Source: Muribaculaceae bacterium
GTDB lineage: Bacteria; Bacteroidota; Bacteroidia; Bacteroidales; Muribaculaceae
Assembly: GCA_029060585.1 (NCBI GenBank)
Contig: JAIDTS010000530.1
Span: forward strand, 1 to 8,282
DNA length: 8,282 nt
Reading direction: 5' to 3'
In this document: positions 1 through 6,342 of the stretch, in pieces
Numbering within the stretch: position 1 is the stretch's first letter
Layout: the number at the start of each line of letters is the position of its first letter
The notes under the pieces: model-generated
Told to the model about the DNA's origin: nothing
Database searches by the model: none
Seen by the model: only the letters and a program-made list of their open reading frames with translations
Made by a program: the position numbers and the translations under genes

Positions 1-49
1 TTATGACGTTTTAATTATTTCGATAGTCAACACAATTGCTTTCGGACTG

Positions 50-81
50 CAAAATTAGTGAATCTATTTGAATTAGCCAAA
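50..81 (-). promoter_or_regulatory. Possible divergent promoter for a gene left of the window
   Basis: Read on the minus strand, positions 57-50 give TAATTTTG, a perfect match to the Bacteroidota -7 element TAnnTTTG. Positions 81-78 give TTTG, a good -33 element, with a 20-base spacer, which is the expected spacing. Transcription would start near position 43 and run out of the left edge, so no coding sequence for it is visible. If real, efp and its left neighbour are divergently transcribed. The region is AT-rich, so a chance match is possible. Confidence 0.4.
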
Positions 82-97
82 AAAAAGAGGCTTTTTT

Positions 98-118
98 CGC
101 AAAATCCTCCGCAAAATC
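98..118. repeat. Short direct repeat upstream of efp
   Basis: CGCAAAATC occurs at 98-106 and again at 110-118, separated by CTC, giving a 12-base period. It lies 25-45 bases upstream of the efp -33 element. It could be a pair of activator or repressor half-sites, or a chance duplication. Nothing else in the sequence decides between these. Confidence 0.35.
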
Positions 119-142
119 GTATCTTTTAGGGTCTGAGATGTG

Positions 143-171
143 TTGGAATTAGGTTTTTTTTTGTAATTTTG
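143..171 (+). promoter_or_regulatory. Promoter of efp
   Basis: TAATTTTG at 164-171 matches the Bacteroidota -7 consensus TAnnTTTG perfectly. TTG at 143-145 can serve as the -33 element with an 18-base spacer, slightly shorter than the usual 19-21. The predicted transcription start is near 178, leaving a leader of about 30 bases before the efp ATG at 208. This placement rules out the upstream in-frame TTG at 169 as the translation start, because it would be untranscribed. Confidence 0.65.
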
Positions 172-207
172 CACTATAAAACGAAAACAGATAAAACGAC
201 AGAAGAC

Positions 208-774
208 ATGATGAACGCTCAAGACATCAAGAACGGCACATGCATCCGCATGGACGGCCAGCTCTATTTCGTGATCGAATTCCTTCACGTGAAGCCCGGC
301 AAAGGCAACACGTTCATGCGTACTAAGCTCAAGAACGTGGTCGACGGCCGCGTGCTGGAACGCCGCTTCAACATCGGCGAGAAACTTGAGGACGTACGCG
401 TAGAGCGTCGCCCCTACTCCTACCTATATCAGGACGGCGATGATGATATCTTCATGGATCAGGAGACCTATGACCAGATTCCCATCAAGCGTGACCTCGT
501 GACCGGTGCTCCATTTATGAAGGAAGGCGACATAGTGGAAGTTGTACGCGACGCTTCGACCGACACCGTGCTCTTTGCCGAGATGCCGATCAAGACCAAG
601 CTCGCCATTACCTACACTGAACCCGGACTCAAGGGAGATACTGCCACCAACACACTGAAGCCCGCAACAGTAGAGACAGGCGCTGAAGTACGTGTGCCCC
701 TTTTCATCAATACAGGTGAGATTATTGAGGTAGATACCCGCGACGGCTCTTACGTAGGCCGAGTGAAAGCCTGA
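208..774 (+). CDS. efp: Translation elongation factor P
   Basis: Encodes EF-P (188 residues, the usual family length), the tRNA-shaped cytosolic factor that enters the ribosomal E site and rescues ribosomes stalled on consecutive prolines. The N-terminal KOW-like domain carries the loop PGKGN at residues 30-34. Lys32 aligns with the lysine that is modified in Escherichia coli EF-P (Lys34). The two OB-fold domains follow, ending in the very conserved [11 protein letters not shown] stretch and the C-terminal [13 protein letters not shown]. The ATG at 208 is chosen because Bacteroidales EF-P begins M-x-NAQDIK; the ATG at 211 is a possible alternative. The frame is open back to a TTG at 169, but that lies inside the promoter. 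No EpmA or other modification enzyme is in the window. No terminator separates it from the glycosyltransferase gene 55 bases downstream, so read-through is likely. Confidence 0.97.
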   Translation: MMNAQDIKNGTCIRMDGQLYFVIEFLHVKPGKGNTFMRTKLKNVVDGRVLERRFNIGEKLEDVRVERRPYSYLYQDGDDDIFMDQETYDQIPIKRDLVTGAPFMKEGDIVEVVRDASTDTVLFAEMPIKTKLAITYTEPGLKGDTATNTLKPATVETGAEVRVPLFINTGEIIEVDTRDGSYVGRVKA

Positions 775-792
775 TTAGAAGGCTGACAACAG

Positions 793-827
793 AATACTTA
801 AGACTGAAGACTCAAGACTGAAGACTT
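793..827. repeat. Tandem heptanucleotide repeat (AAGACTN), five copies
   Basis: Five consecutive 7-base units fill most of the efp-glycosyltransferase spacer: AATACTT (793-799), AAGACTG (800-806), AAGACTC (807-813), AAGACTG (814-820) and AAGACTT (821-827). Four units share AAGACT and differ only in the seventh base; the first differs from AAGACTT at one position. The array stops two bases before the ATG at 830, where a ribosome binding site would normally lie. Confidence 0.8.
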
Positions 828-829
828 AA

Positions 830-1828
830 ATGGACATGACCTTTTCCATTATCGTTCCGGTCTACAACCGCCCGGATGAAGTCAGGGAACTGATGGAGAG
901 TCTGGAGCGCCAGACCGACCGCGGATTTGAGGTCGTGATAGTGGAAGACGGAAGCACGATACCCTGCAAGGCGGAAGCTGAGGCATATGCCCCGGCAGTC
1001 GCCTTGCAGTATTTTCATAAAGACAATGAAGGGCGATCTCCCGCACGAAACTACGGTATGGATCACGCGAGAGGCGACTATTTCATTTTCGTAGATTCTG
1101 ACTGCATCCTCCCTCCGGACTACATAGAGAAGCTACGCAAGGCGCTCACTGAGAGATGGCGTGATTGCTTCGGGGGGCCCGACGATGCACACGAATCGTT
1201 CACAGACACTCAGAAAGCGATTAACTTCGCCATGACATCGTTTCTGACCACAGGAGGAATCCGTGGAGGAAAGGTGCAGATGGAGAAATTCGTCCCCAGG
1301 ACGTTCAACATGGGATTCTCCAGAGAAGTCTATAAGAAGGTAGGAGGATTCCGGGAGATGTTCAGCGAAGACATCGACATGTCGACGCGCATCAGACTTG
1401 CGGGATTTTCTCCGGAACTCATACGCGACGTGAAGGTCTATCACAAACGACGCGGCAGCCTCGCCAAGTTCTGGCGTCAGGTGCACGTCTTCGGAATGTC
1501 GCGCATCACACTCCAGCTTCTTTATCCCGGAAGCATGAAGGCCGTGCACTGGGCACCGGCCATCTTCGTTATAGGCGCTATAGCCATGATCATCGGGGCA
1601 TTCTTCAATCCCTTATGGCTGCTGCCATTGGGATTATACATCCTTGCACTGTGGATCTCCGCCATAACCTCGACCAAAAGCCTTAAAGTTGGCACGATGG
1701 CGGTAGCGGCTTCAATGGTGCAGTTATGGGGTTACGGGACAGGATTTCTGCGTGCATATATATGGAAGATACTGCTCCGCCACGGACGCGATGAGGAGCA
1801 GGAGATAAAGATGAGGAAAGGGAAATGA
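830..1828 (+). CDS. Membrane-anchored family 2 glycosyltransferase
   Basis: Encodes a 332-residue GT-A fold glycosyltransferase of family GT2, which transfers a sugar from a nucleotide sugar to an acceptor at the inner face of the cytoplasmic membrane. The N terminus FSIIVPVYNRPDEV is the typical GT2 opening, followed by VEDGST (38-43) in the nucleotide-binding site. The metal-binding DxD is DSD at 89-91. The probable catalytic-base motif is SEDIDMS (179-185). The C-terminal part has about three hydrophobic segments (roughly 239-259, 262-280 and 288-308) and a basic tail. Sugar and acceptor cannot be read from sequence; surface polysaccharide or lipid glycosylation is the likely setting. An alternative start is Met3 at 836. 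The stop overlaps the radC-family start as ATGA, which suggests translational coupling. Confidence 0.9.
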   Translation: MDMTFSIIVPVYNRPDEVRELMESLERQTDRGFEVVIVEDGSTIPCKAEAEAYAPAVALQYFHKDNEGRSPARNYGMDHARGDYFIFVDSDCILPPDYIEKLRKALTERWRDCFGGPDDAHESFTDTQKAINFAMTSFLTTGGIRGGKVQMEKFVPRTFNMGFSREVYKKVGGFREMFSEDIDMSTRIRLAGFSPELIRDVKVYHKRRGSLAKFWRQVHVFGMSRITLQLLYPGSMKAVHWAPAIFVIGAIAMIIGAFFNPLWLLPLGLYILALWISAITSTKSLKVGTMAVAASMVQLWGYGTGFLRAYIWKILLRHGRDEEQEIKMRKGK

Positions 1829-2577
1829 AAAGGGAGGATTTTGGTCTTGAAGCTCACGAATCTGAAGGATCGCCTGAATCGCCGGTGCAGACAATCAAGC
1901 AGATGGCAAGCGACGAACGTCCGCGGGAGCGGGCAATCAACCATGGCATTGACTCGCTGACCACCGCAGAGCTTCTCGCAATAATTCTGAGGACCGGACA
2001 GCCGGGACTCCCCATCACCGACCTATGCCGACAACTGATGGGAGACAACAGTGATTCGCTGCTTAGACTTGCAAGACGCAGCAGGAAAGAACTCATGCTT
2101 ACGAAAGGAATAGGAATGGCAAAAGCGCTCCAGATAGAGGCCATGATGGAGATCATGAAGCGTTACGGCAGAGAACTTACGGAAAAGAAGCCGGAGGCCG
2201 GCATATTAAGGAGTGCCGAGTCAATCCACGAATTCATGCGCTACAGAATAGCAAACCTTGAGCATGAGGAAGTGTGGATTCTGCTGCTCAGCAGACGAAA
2301 CCAGGTGATCAAGGAATTCCGGCTCACCTCGGGAAGCTCTGTGGCATCCATATTCGACATAAAGATGATTATAAAGCGTGCGCTGCTCGAGGGTGCGGAA
2401 GGCATCGCGATGTGCCACAACCATCCGTCTGGAAATCTGAGGCCTTCACCTCAGGACGATAACATCACGCGAAAACTTTACGCAGCATGCCAGACGATGG
2501 ACCTGCGAATGATCGACCATGTGATCATTTCCGTGGAAGGTTTCTATTCCTATTCGGACAACGGACGACTTTGTTAA
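1825..2577 (+). CDS. radC: RadC-family JAMM/MPN+ domain protein
   Basis: Encodes a 250-residue RadC (UPF0758) protein. The usual family core starts around residue 22 (TIKQMASDERPRE), after a poorly conserved 20-residue leader. A helix-hairpin-helix-like region follows at about 45-110, with TTAELLAIILRTG (46-58) and KGIGMAKALQ (94-103). The JAMM metalloprotease-like domain fills the C-terminal half: a candidate Glu148/149, then HNHPSG at 198-203 and the S208-x-x-D211 ligands. All expected metal ligands are present. The name is historical: the original Escherichia coli radC repair phenotype was traced to another gene, and the biochemical role in most bacteria is unsettled. The ATG at 1825 overlaps the glycosyltransferase stop. 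The gene ends at a strong hairpin 13 bases downstream. Confidence 0.93.
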   Translation: MKREDFGLEAHESEGSPESPVQTIKQMASDERPRERAINHGIDSLTTAELLAIILRTGQPGLPITDLCRQLMGDNSDSLLRLARRSRKELMLTKGIGMAKALQIEAMMEIMKRYGRELTEKKPEAGILRSAESIHEFMRYRIANLEHEEVWILLLSRRNQVIKEFRLTSGSSVASIFDIKMIIKRALLEGAEGIAMCHNHPSGNLRPSPQDDNITRKLYAACQTMDLRMIDHVIISVEGFYSYSDNGRLC

Positions 2578-2589
2578 AACATGAAATAA

Positions 2590-2630
2590 GCCTCGTCTGC
2601 GCCATAACGGCGGAGACGAGGCGATATCTT
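2590..2630. terminator. Bidirectional terminator between convergent genes
   Basis: GCCTCGTCT (2590-2598) pairs perfectly with AGACGAGGC (2614-2622). Inside this, CGCC pairs with GGCG across one G-G mismatch, leaving a five-base loop. The result is a very stable hairpin placed 13 bases after the RadC-family stop. The downstream tract on the plus strand is only moderately T-rich (ATATCTTTCATTT). On the minus strand the hairpin is followed by CTTATTTCAT, so it can also end the convergent small gene that stops at 2667. Confidence 0.75.
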
Positions 2631-2666
2631 TCATTTGAGATTCCGTATACAAGCCGGATGTCGGCA

Positions 2667-2888
2667 TTATCCGTTGAACCAGTTCGCGAGGTCACCGAAG
2701 GTTCCGATAGCAAACAGCCAATAGAGAAGGATGAAGATGAGGACGAGAACTCCGAGCCATACCCAGAGACGGTTGCCGCGCTGGGGAACGATATCATCGT
2801 TCTGACGGCTCTGACGCACTTCCTTTCCTTCGTGACGCATTTCATCGAATGCCTTGTTTTCCTTTTCCTGGCGATCTTTATTTTCCAT
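2667..2888 (-). CDS. Small single-pass membrane protein, function unknown
   Basis: A 73-residue protein I do not recognise. Residues 1-40 are highly charged (many Lys, Arg, Glu and Asp) and probably helical. Residues 41-63 form one strong transmembrane helix, RLWVWLGVLVLIFILLYWLFAIG, and a ten-residue tail ends in NWFNG. The layout suggests a cytosolic N terminus and a membrane anchor near the C terminus. The organisation of charge and hydrophobicity is why I prefer this frame over two longer overlapping ones (2487-2918 plus, 2525-2896 minus), which lack any such pattern and run through the terminator hairpin. It converges on radC. I found no clean promoter in the roughly 200 bases upstream; it could be read through from dnaB. 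Confidence 0.65.
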   Translation of the reverse strand: MENKDRQEKENKAFDEMRHEGKEVRQSRQNDDIVPQRGNRLWVWLGVLVLIFILLYWLFAIGTFGDLANWFNG

Positions 2889-3055
2889 AATATCAATTTT
2901 AACAGTTATAGTCTATAGTTTCAATCACTTTTTTGGAGTCTTTGCTACTAAAACACACACGACTGTGAATAGGTTCAAAAAAAACTCCGGAAATGTTAAA
3001 TCGCTTTTTTTTCCTTACAACTATTTTCTTTCGCCTGCTTTCGCATTGCGTAGCC

Positions 3056-3090
3056 AATTATGAATTATGCATTATGAATTATGCATTAGC
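3056..3090. repeat. Tandem heptanucleotide repeat (AATTATG/CATTATG), five copies
   Basis: Five consecutive 7-base units: AATTATG (3056-3062), AATTATG (3063-3069), CATTATG (3070-3076), AATTATG (3077-3083) and CATTAGC (3084-3090). A partial sixth unit, CATTA, runs into the dnaB stop codon (TAA on the minus strand, 3093-3095). Alternation of first bases also makes this look like a 14-base repeat. The remaining gap to the small membrane gene (2889-3055) is AT-rich, with no convincing gene or promoter. Confidence 0.8.
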
Positions 3091-3092
3091 CA

Positions 3093-4709
3093 TTAAAACG
3101 GCACAGTGTCGCCTATTCCGTCTGGCATTATGTCGGGGCCAGGGCCGGCCCCCGAATCGGCCGCGAAACTGAAATTCGTGCCGCCCTGCGAGAACTTGGA
3201 GGCCAGTGACCCTCCATCAGACCCACTATCGGAATTCATTCTTGACTGGAACTCCATCTTCGTGCCGCCATTATCGCCGAGCGCGCTCTGGACTGCATTG
3301 TATCCTTCCTGCCAGTTCTCGAACTTAGCGTATTTGGAGACGAAGCGTAGCTTGACGTCTCCCACGGCACCGCTACGGTGCTTGGCAACGATAAGCTCGG
3401 CAAGCCCCTTTATGTCGTTGCCCTGGGCATCCTCGCTACTGCGGGTATAGTATTCCGGACGATGGATGAAACACACGATATCGGCGTCCTGCTCTATGGC
3501 GCCGGACTCGCGAAGGTCTGAGAGCACGGGGCGCTTGTCTTCGCGGGTCTCAGTGCTTCGGTTGAGCTGAGATAGTGCGATGATAGGAATATTCAACTCC
3601 TTCGCGAGAGCCTTTAGCGAGCGTGATATCGTAGACACCTCCTGCTCGCGGCTGCCGAGCTTCAGGCCTCCGGCACTCATTAGCTGCAAGTAGTCTATCA
3701 TTATCATTTTCACGCCATGCTCCCTGACAAGACGGCGCGCTTTTGTGCGCAGTTCGGTGATGCTCAGGCCCGGGGTCTCGTCGAGATAAAGAGGCGCTGA
3801 ATAGACGTTTTTAAGCGACGCATTGAGTCGGTCCCACTCCTCGTTGGAGAGCTGGCCACTCTTTATCTTCTCGCCCTCGAGACTCGCGACATTGGAGAGC
3901 AGACGCTTTACGAGCTGTACGTTTGCCATCTCGAGGGTGAATATAGCTACCGGAATACTGAAATTGACCGTCATCTGCTTTGCCATCGAGAGAACAAAAG
4001 CCGTCTTGCCCATGGCCGGACGTGCAGCGATAATGATAAGGTCCGACGGCTGCCATCCAGATGTCATCTTGTCAAGATCGTCATAACCCGTGCGCAGTCC
4101 CGAAAGACCTGTCGACGAATTGGCGGCGTTCTGGATCTGTTCGATGGCTAAGTTTATCACAGGGTCAATCTGGGTCACCTCACGCTTGATCTGATTCTGC
4201 GAGATGTCGAAGAGCAGAGCCTCGGCTTCCTGCAGGAGATCATCGATATCGTTGCCTTCGTCGAAAGCCTTTGTCTCGATATTGGTGGCATATGATATGA
4301 GGCGTCGGGCCAGATATTTCTGAGCTACAATCTTGGCGTGATACTCCACGTTGGCAGCTGAGTAAATATTGGATGTGAGGCTTGTTATCTTGATCGGTCC
4401 GCCCACTTCCTCGAGTTCGCCATTGGCGCGCAGCTGCTCTACGACCGTCAGCATGTCGATGGGCCTCTGTGAGAGACCCAGCTGCATGATGGCGGCGAAG
4501 ATCTTCTGGTTGACTGGATCATAGAAGCTCTCGGGCGAGAGGATGTCGCAGACATTCATGTATGCGTCCTTTTCTATCATGAGAGCGCCGAGCACCGCCT
4601 CCTCGAGATCCGTGTCGCGGGGAGGCAGTTTTCCGGTTGGGTCGGTCATGGGGACGGCCTGCCGTCTCTGCCGATCACGTTTCTGATAATTATTCTGCTC
4701 TATTGCCAT
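3093..4709 (-). CDS. dnaB: Replicative DNA helicase DnaB
   Basis: Encodes the hexameric 5'-3' helicase that unwinds DNA at the replication fork and works with primase. The 538-residue protein has a short basic N-terminal extension (about 1-28), the N-terminal DnaB domain (about 29-130), a linker, and the RecA-like C-terminal domain (about 200-470). Walker A is ARPAMGKT at 229-236, Walker B is IMIDYLQLM at 336-344, and ALSQLNR (378-384) and SDLRESGAIEQDAD (397-410) are the next conserved blocks. VAKHRSGAVG at 441-450 is the arginine-finger region. No intein interrupts the motifs. It is longer than Escherichia coli DnaB (471 residues) because of a Gly/Ser/Asp-rich tail of about 60 residues ending in GDTVPF. 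It lies 83 bases downstream of pepP with no visible promoter, so cotranscription is likely. Confidence 0.97.
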   Translation of the reverse strand: MAIEQNNYQKRDRQRRQAVPMTDPTGKLPPRDTDLEEAVLGALMIEKDAYMNVCDILSPESFYDPVNQKIFAAIMQLGLSQRPIDMLTVVEQLRANGELEEVGGPIKITSLTSNIYSAANVEYHAKIVAQKYLARRLISYATNIETKAFDEGNDIDDLLQEAEALLFDISQNQIKREVTQIDPVINLAIEQIQNAANSSTGLSGLRTGYDDLDKMTSGWQPSDLIIIAARPAMGKTAFVLSMAKQMTVNFSIPVAIFTLEMANVQLVKRLLSNVASLEGEKIKSGQLSNEEWDRLNASLKNVYSAPLYLDETPGLSITELRTKARRLVREHGVKMIMIDYLQLMSAGGLKLGSREQEVSTISRSLKALAKELNIPIIALSQLNRSTETREDKRPVLSDLRESGAIEQDADIVCFIHRPEYYTRSSEDAQGNDIKGLAELIVAKHRSGAVGDVKLRFVSKYAKFENWQEGYNAVQSALGDNGGTKMEFQSRMNSDSGSDGGSLASKFSQGGTNFSFAADSGAGPGPDIMPDGIGDTVPF

Positions 4710-4745
4710 TACAGACTTTTTATCCTTAGATTGGCATGCTTGATG

Positions 4746-4790
4746 AATTATGACTTGTTTTAGCTTGAGCTAAGCTGATTATAAATTATG
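4746..4790. repeat. Possible decayed repeat in the pepP-dnaB spacer
   Basis: The spacer contains two exact copies of AATTATG (4746-4752 and 4784-4790), the same unit found in tandem after dnaB. Between them is the inverted repeat TTAGCT (4760-4765) / AGCTAA (4768-4773), with only two bases between the arms. There is no regular 7-base register across the spacer, so this is at best a degenerate array. AATTATG is also a likely word in AT-rich DNA. Confidence 0.3.
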
Positions 4791-4792
4791 CC

Positions 4793-6175
4793 TTAAGCAT
4801 TGGCCTTAAGGGCTTCGACATCCTCCGTAGTCATTGGTATACCCGGACCGAGACGACGATGTCCGTCGGCTGTCACGAGATAATCCTCCTCATTCCGGAC
4901 ACCACCGAAGCCGAGCCATTTCTCGGCCTCCTCAAAGTTGATGAAGTCTTTATGGCGTCCCTCGTTCTTCCAGAGAGCGGTTAGCTCGGGCATGAAATAG
5001 ATGCCCGGCTCGATTGTGAACACATACCCTTCCTCCAGCGGACGGGCGAGACGCAGCGACTTAAACCCGAACACCGTCGATTTAGGCTGGCCGTCGTAGC
5101 CTACCCACACTTCTCCGAGGTTTTCCATATCATGCACGTCAAGGCCCATCATATGGCCGAGGCCTGTAGGGAAGAACATAGCATGGGCTCCGGCATGTAT
5201 AGCCTCCTCTATATCACCCTTCATGATGCCCATATCCTTAAGTCCTGTAGCGATTGTACGAGCCGCCTGCATATGAACGTCGCGGAACGCTACTCCAGGA
5301 CGGAGCATAGCTACAGCATCGCGTGAAGCGGCCTGCTGAAGATCGTAGATCGCTTTCTGGCGGTCGGTATACCGCAAATCGACCGGCACCGTCGACGACA
5401 TATCGCCGGCATATCCCATCGCTGTCTCAGCTCCTGCATCAAGCAGGAAAAGCTGACCGGACTGCAGCGTGTTGCCGTAGCTGTGGTTATGGAGGATCTC
5501 GCCGTGCACTGTTGCAATGGTCGGGAAAGAGCAACGCATGCCGTTTTCTGTAGCCACTTTCTCTACGATAGCCTTCATATGGTATTCGGTAAGCCCGGGA
5601 CGCGCAGCAGCCATCGCGGCCTTGTGCATCATGGCGGTTACCGCACAGGCCTTCTCGATCTCGGCGATCTCCTCGGGGCTCTTATGATTGCGCATGTCGA
5701 CCACGGCTCGGATCAAAGGCACTGAAGGCACAGCTCCACCCGGCTGAAGGCCAAGAAGCTGCATAAGCTTCAGCTCATGGTCGGCCCTATAATATGGAAT
5801 ATAGTGAATCGGCGAGGCTGCTTCACGCGCTTTGTCGAGATATGGACGAAGATCGGCAGAAGGACGGACGTCGGAGACTCCCGCTTTGGCGGCGAGTTCA
5901 TGTAGCGTAGGCTGGTTGCCGGTCCATACGATGGCATCGATGGTCAGTTCATCGCCGAAAATGATGTCACGGTCATTGTCGATGTCGATCACTGCGTTAA
6001 GGCCGTCGTGATTGAGGCCGAAATAGTATAGGAATGTGGAATCCTGACGGAATTCATATTCGTTGTCTCGATAGTTCATGCCGACGAGATCGTTGCCGAG
6101 CAGGAGCACCACTCCGCGGCCGAGACGGCGCTTCAGTTCAGCGCGGCGGCTGATGTAGGTGTCTGGTGAAAACAT
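4793..6175 (-). CDS. pepP: Xaa-Pro aminopeptidase (aminopeptidase P, M24B)
   Basis: Encodes a 460-residue cytosolic metallopeptidase that removes the N-terminal residue from peptides with proline in position two. The N-terminal AMP_N domain (about 1-150) carries the hallmark FRQDSTFLYYFGL (42-54). The pita-bread catalytic domain follows, with His229 in ILHNHSYGN and all five dinuclear metal ligands: Asp246 (DAGAE), Asp258 (GDMSS), His341 (GLGHMMGLDVHD), Glu389 (TIEPGIYF) and Glu429 (GVRNEED). Length matches the Escherichia coli enzyme group. No signal peptide is present. The ATG at 6175 gives the normal N terminus and follows a -7 promoter element by about 58 bases. The pairing with dnaB downstream is positional; I see no functional link. 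Confidence 0.95.
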   Translation of the reverse strand: MFSPDTYISRRAELKRRLGRGVVLLLGNDLVGMNYRDNEYEFRQDSTFLYYFGLNHDGLNAVIDIDNDRDIIFGDELTIDAIVWTGNQPTLHELAAKAGVSDVRPSADLRPYLDKAREAASPIHYIPYYRADHELKLMQLLGLQPGGAVPSVPLIRAVVDMRNHKSPEEIAEIEKACAVTAMMHKAAMAAARPGLTEYHMKAIVEKVATENGMRCSFPTIATVHGEILHNHSYGNTLQSGQLFLLDAGAETAMGYAGDMSSTVPVDLRYTDRQKAIYDLQQAASRDAVAMLRPGVAFRDVHMQAARTIATGLKDMGIMKGDIEEAIHAGAHAMFFPTGLGHMMGLDVHDMENLGEVWVGYDGQPKSTVFGFKSLRLARPLEEGYVFTIEPGIYFMPELTALWKNEGRHKDFINFEEAEKWLGFGGVRNEEDYLVTADGHRRLGPGIPMTTEDVEALKANA

Positions 6176-6195
6176 ATGCTGTATCGATTAATTAG

Positions 6196-6210
6196 TTTGA
6201 ATTATTCAAA
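6196..6210. promoter_or_regulatory. Palindrome in the pepP leader, possible operator
   Basis: TTTGAATTATTCAAA is a perfect inverted repeat with 7-base arms and a single central base. It lies 20-35 bases upstream of the pepP start codon and just downstream of the predicted transcription start. The one-base centre makes an RNA hairpin with full arms impossible, so a dimeric DNA-binding protein is the more natural reading. The sequence is AT-rich and this could be chance. Confidence 0.35.
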
Positions 6211-6232
6211 ACGCCTTTATTGGTCTTTTCTG

Positions 6233-6240
6233 CAAAGTTA
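6233..6240 (-). promoter_or_regulatory. -7 promoter element of pepP
   Basis: On the minus strand positions 6240-6233 read TAACTTTG, a perfect TAnnTTTG match. The expected -33 position (about 6260) has no clear TTG, so only the -7 half is supported. Transcription would start near 6226, giving a leader of about 50 bases. Confidence 0.55.
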
Positions 6241-6267
6241 ATGCAATTTTTTTAAAAATTCATCCTA

Positions 6268-6287
6268 TAGATAATAAAAATTATCTA
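6268..6287. promoter_or_regulatory. Perfect inverted repeat between divergent promoters
   Basis: TAGATAAT (6268-6275) and ATTATCTA (6280-6287) are exact inverted repeats separated by AAAA. The site lies 27 bases upstream of the pepP -7 element and 17 bases upstream of the -33 of the plus-strand promoter at 6305. It could be an operator acting on both. It is not followed by a T-run, so it is not a terminator. Confidence 0.4.
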
Positions 6288-6304
6288 AAATTATAAACAG
6301 TTTA

Positions 6305-6336
6305 TTTGCCCCCAATTCAATTTATCAGTAATTTTG
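6305..6336 (+). promoter_or_regulatory. Orphan plus-strand promoter
   Basis: TTTG at 6305-6308 and TAATTTTG at 6329-6336 match the Bacteroidota -33 and -7 elements, with a 20-base spacer; it is the best-spaced plus-strand promoter in the window. Predicted start is about 6343. No plus-strand protein gene follows; a perfect terminator comes about 40 bases later. Confidence 0.55.
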
Positions 6337-6342
6337 CATAGT

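Noticed and set aside
75..97. A-rich/T-rich weak hairpin resembling a terminator
   Set aside because: Only a four-base AGCC/GGCT stem or a seven-base A/T stem with a three-base loop is possible; too weak, and it overlaps the -33 region of a candidate promoter.
169..207. In-frame 13-codon N-terminal extension of efp from TTG
   Set aside because: The TTG lies inside the -7 element and before the predicted transcription start, and EF-P relatives begin at the M-x-NAQDIK position.
2525..2896. Minus-strand 123-codon open frame
   Set aside because: Low-complexity Ser/Arg-rich translation with no domain pattern; overlaps the 73-residue gene in another frame and extends into the radC-family gene.
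2487..2918. Plus-strand 143-codon open frame
   Set aside because: It overlaps the radC-family 3' end, runs through the terminator hairpin and is antisense to the better supported 73-residue gene.
2931..2990. Possible dnaB terminator made of GGAGT and ACTCC
   Set aside because: Five-base stem with a loop of over 40 bases; not stable.
3057..3088. CRISPR-like array
   Set aside because: Units are 7 bases with no spacers, so it is a simple tandem repeat.
3093..4709. Possible intein in DnaB
   Set aside because: Walker A, Walker B and later motifs are contiguous and length fits an uninterrupted protein.
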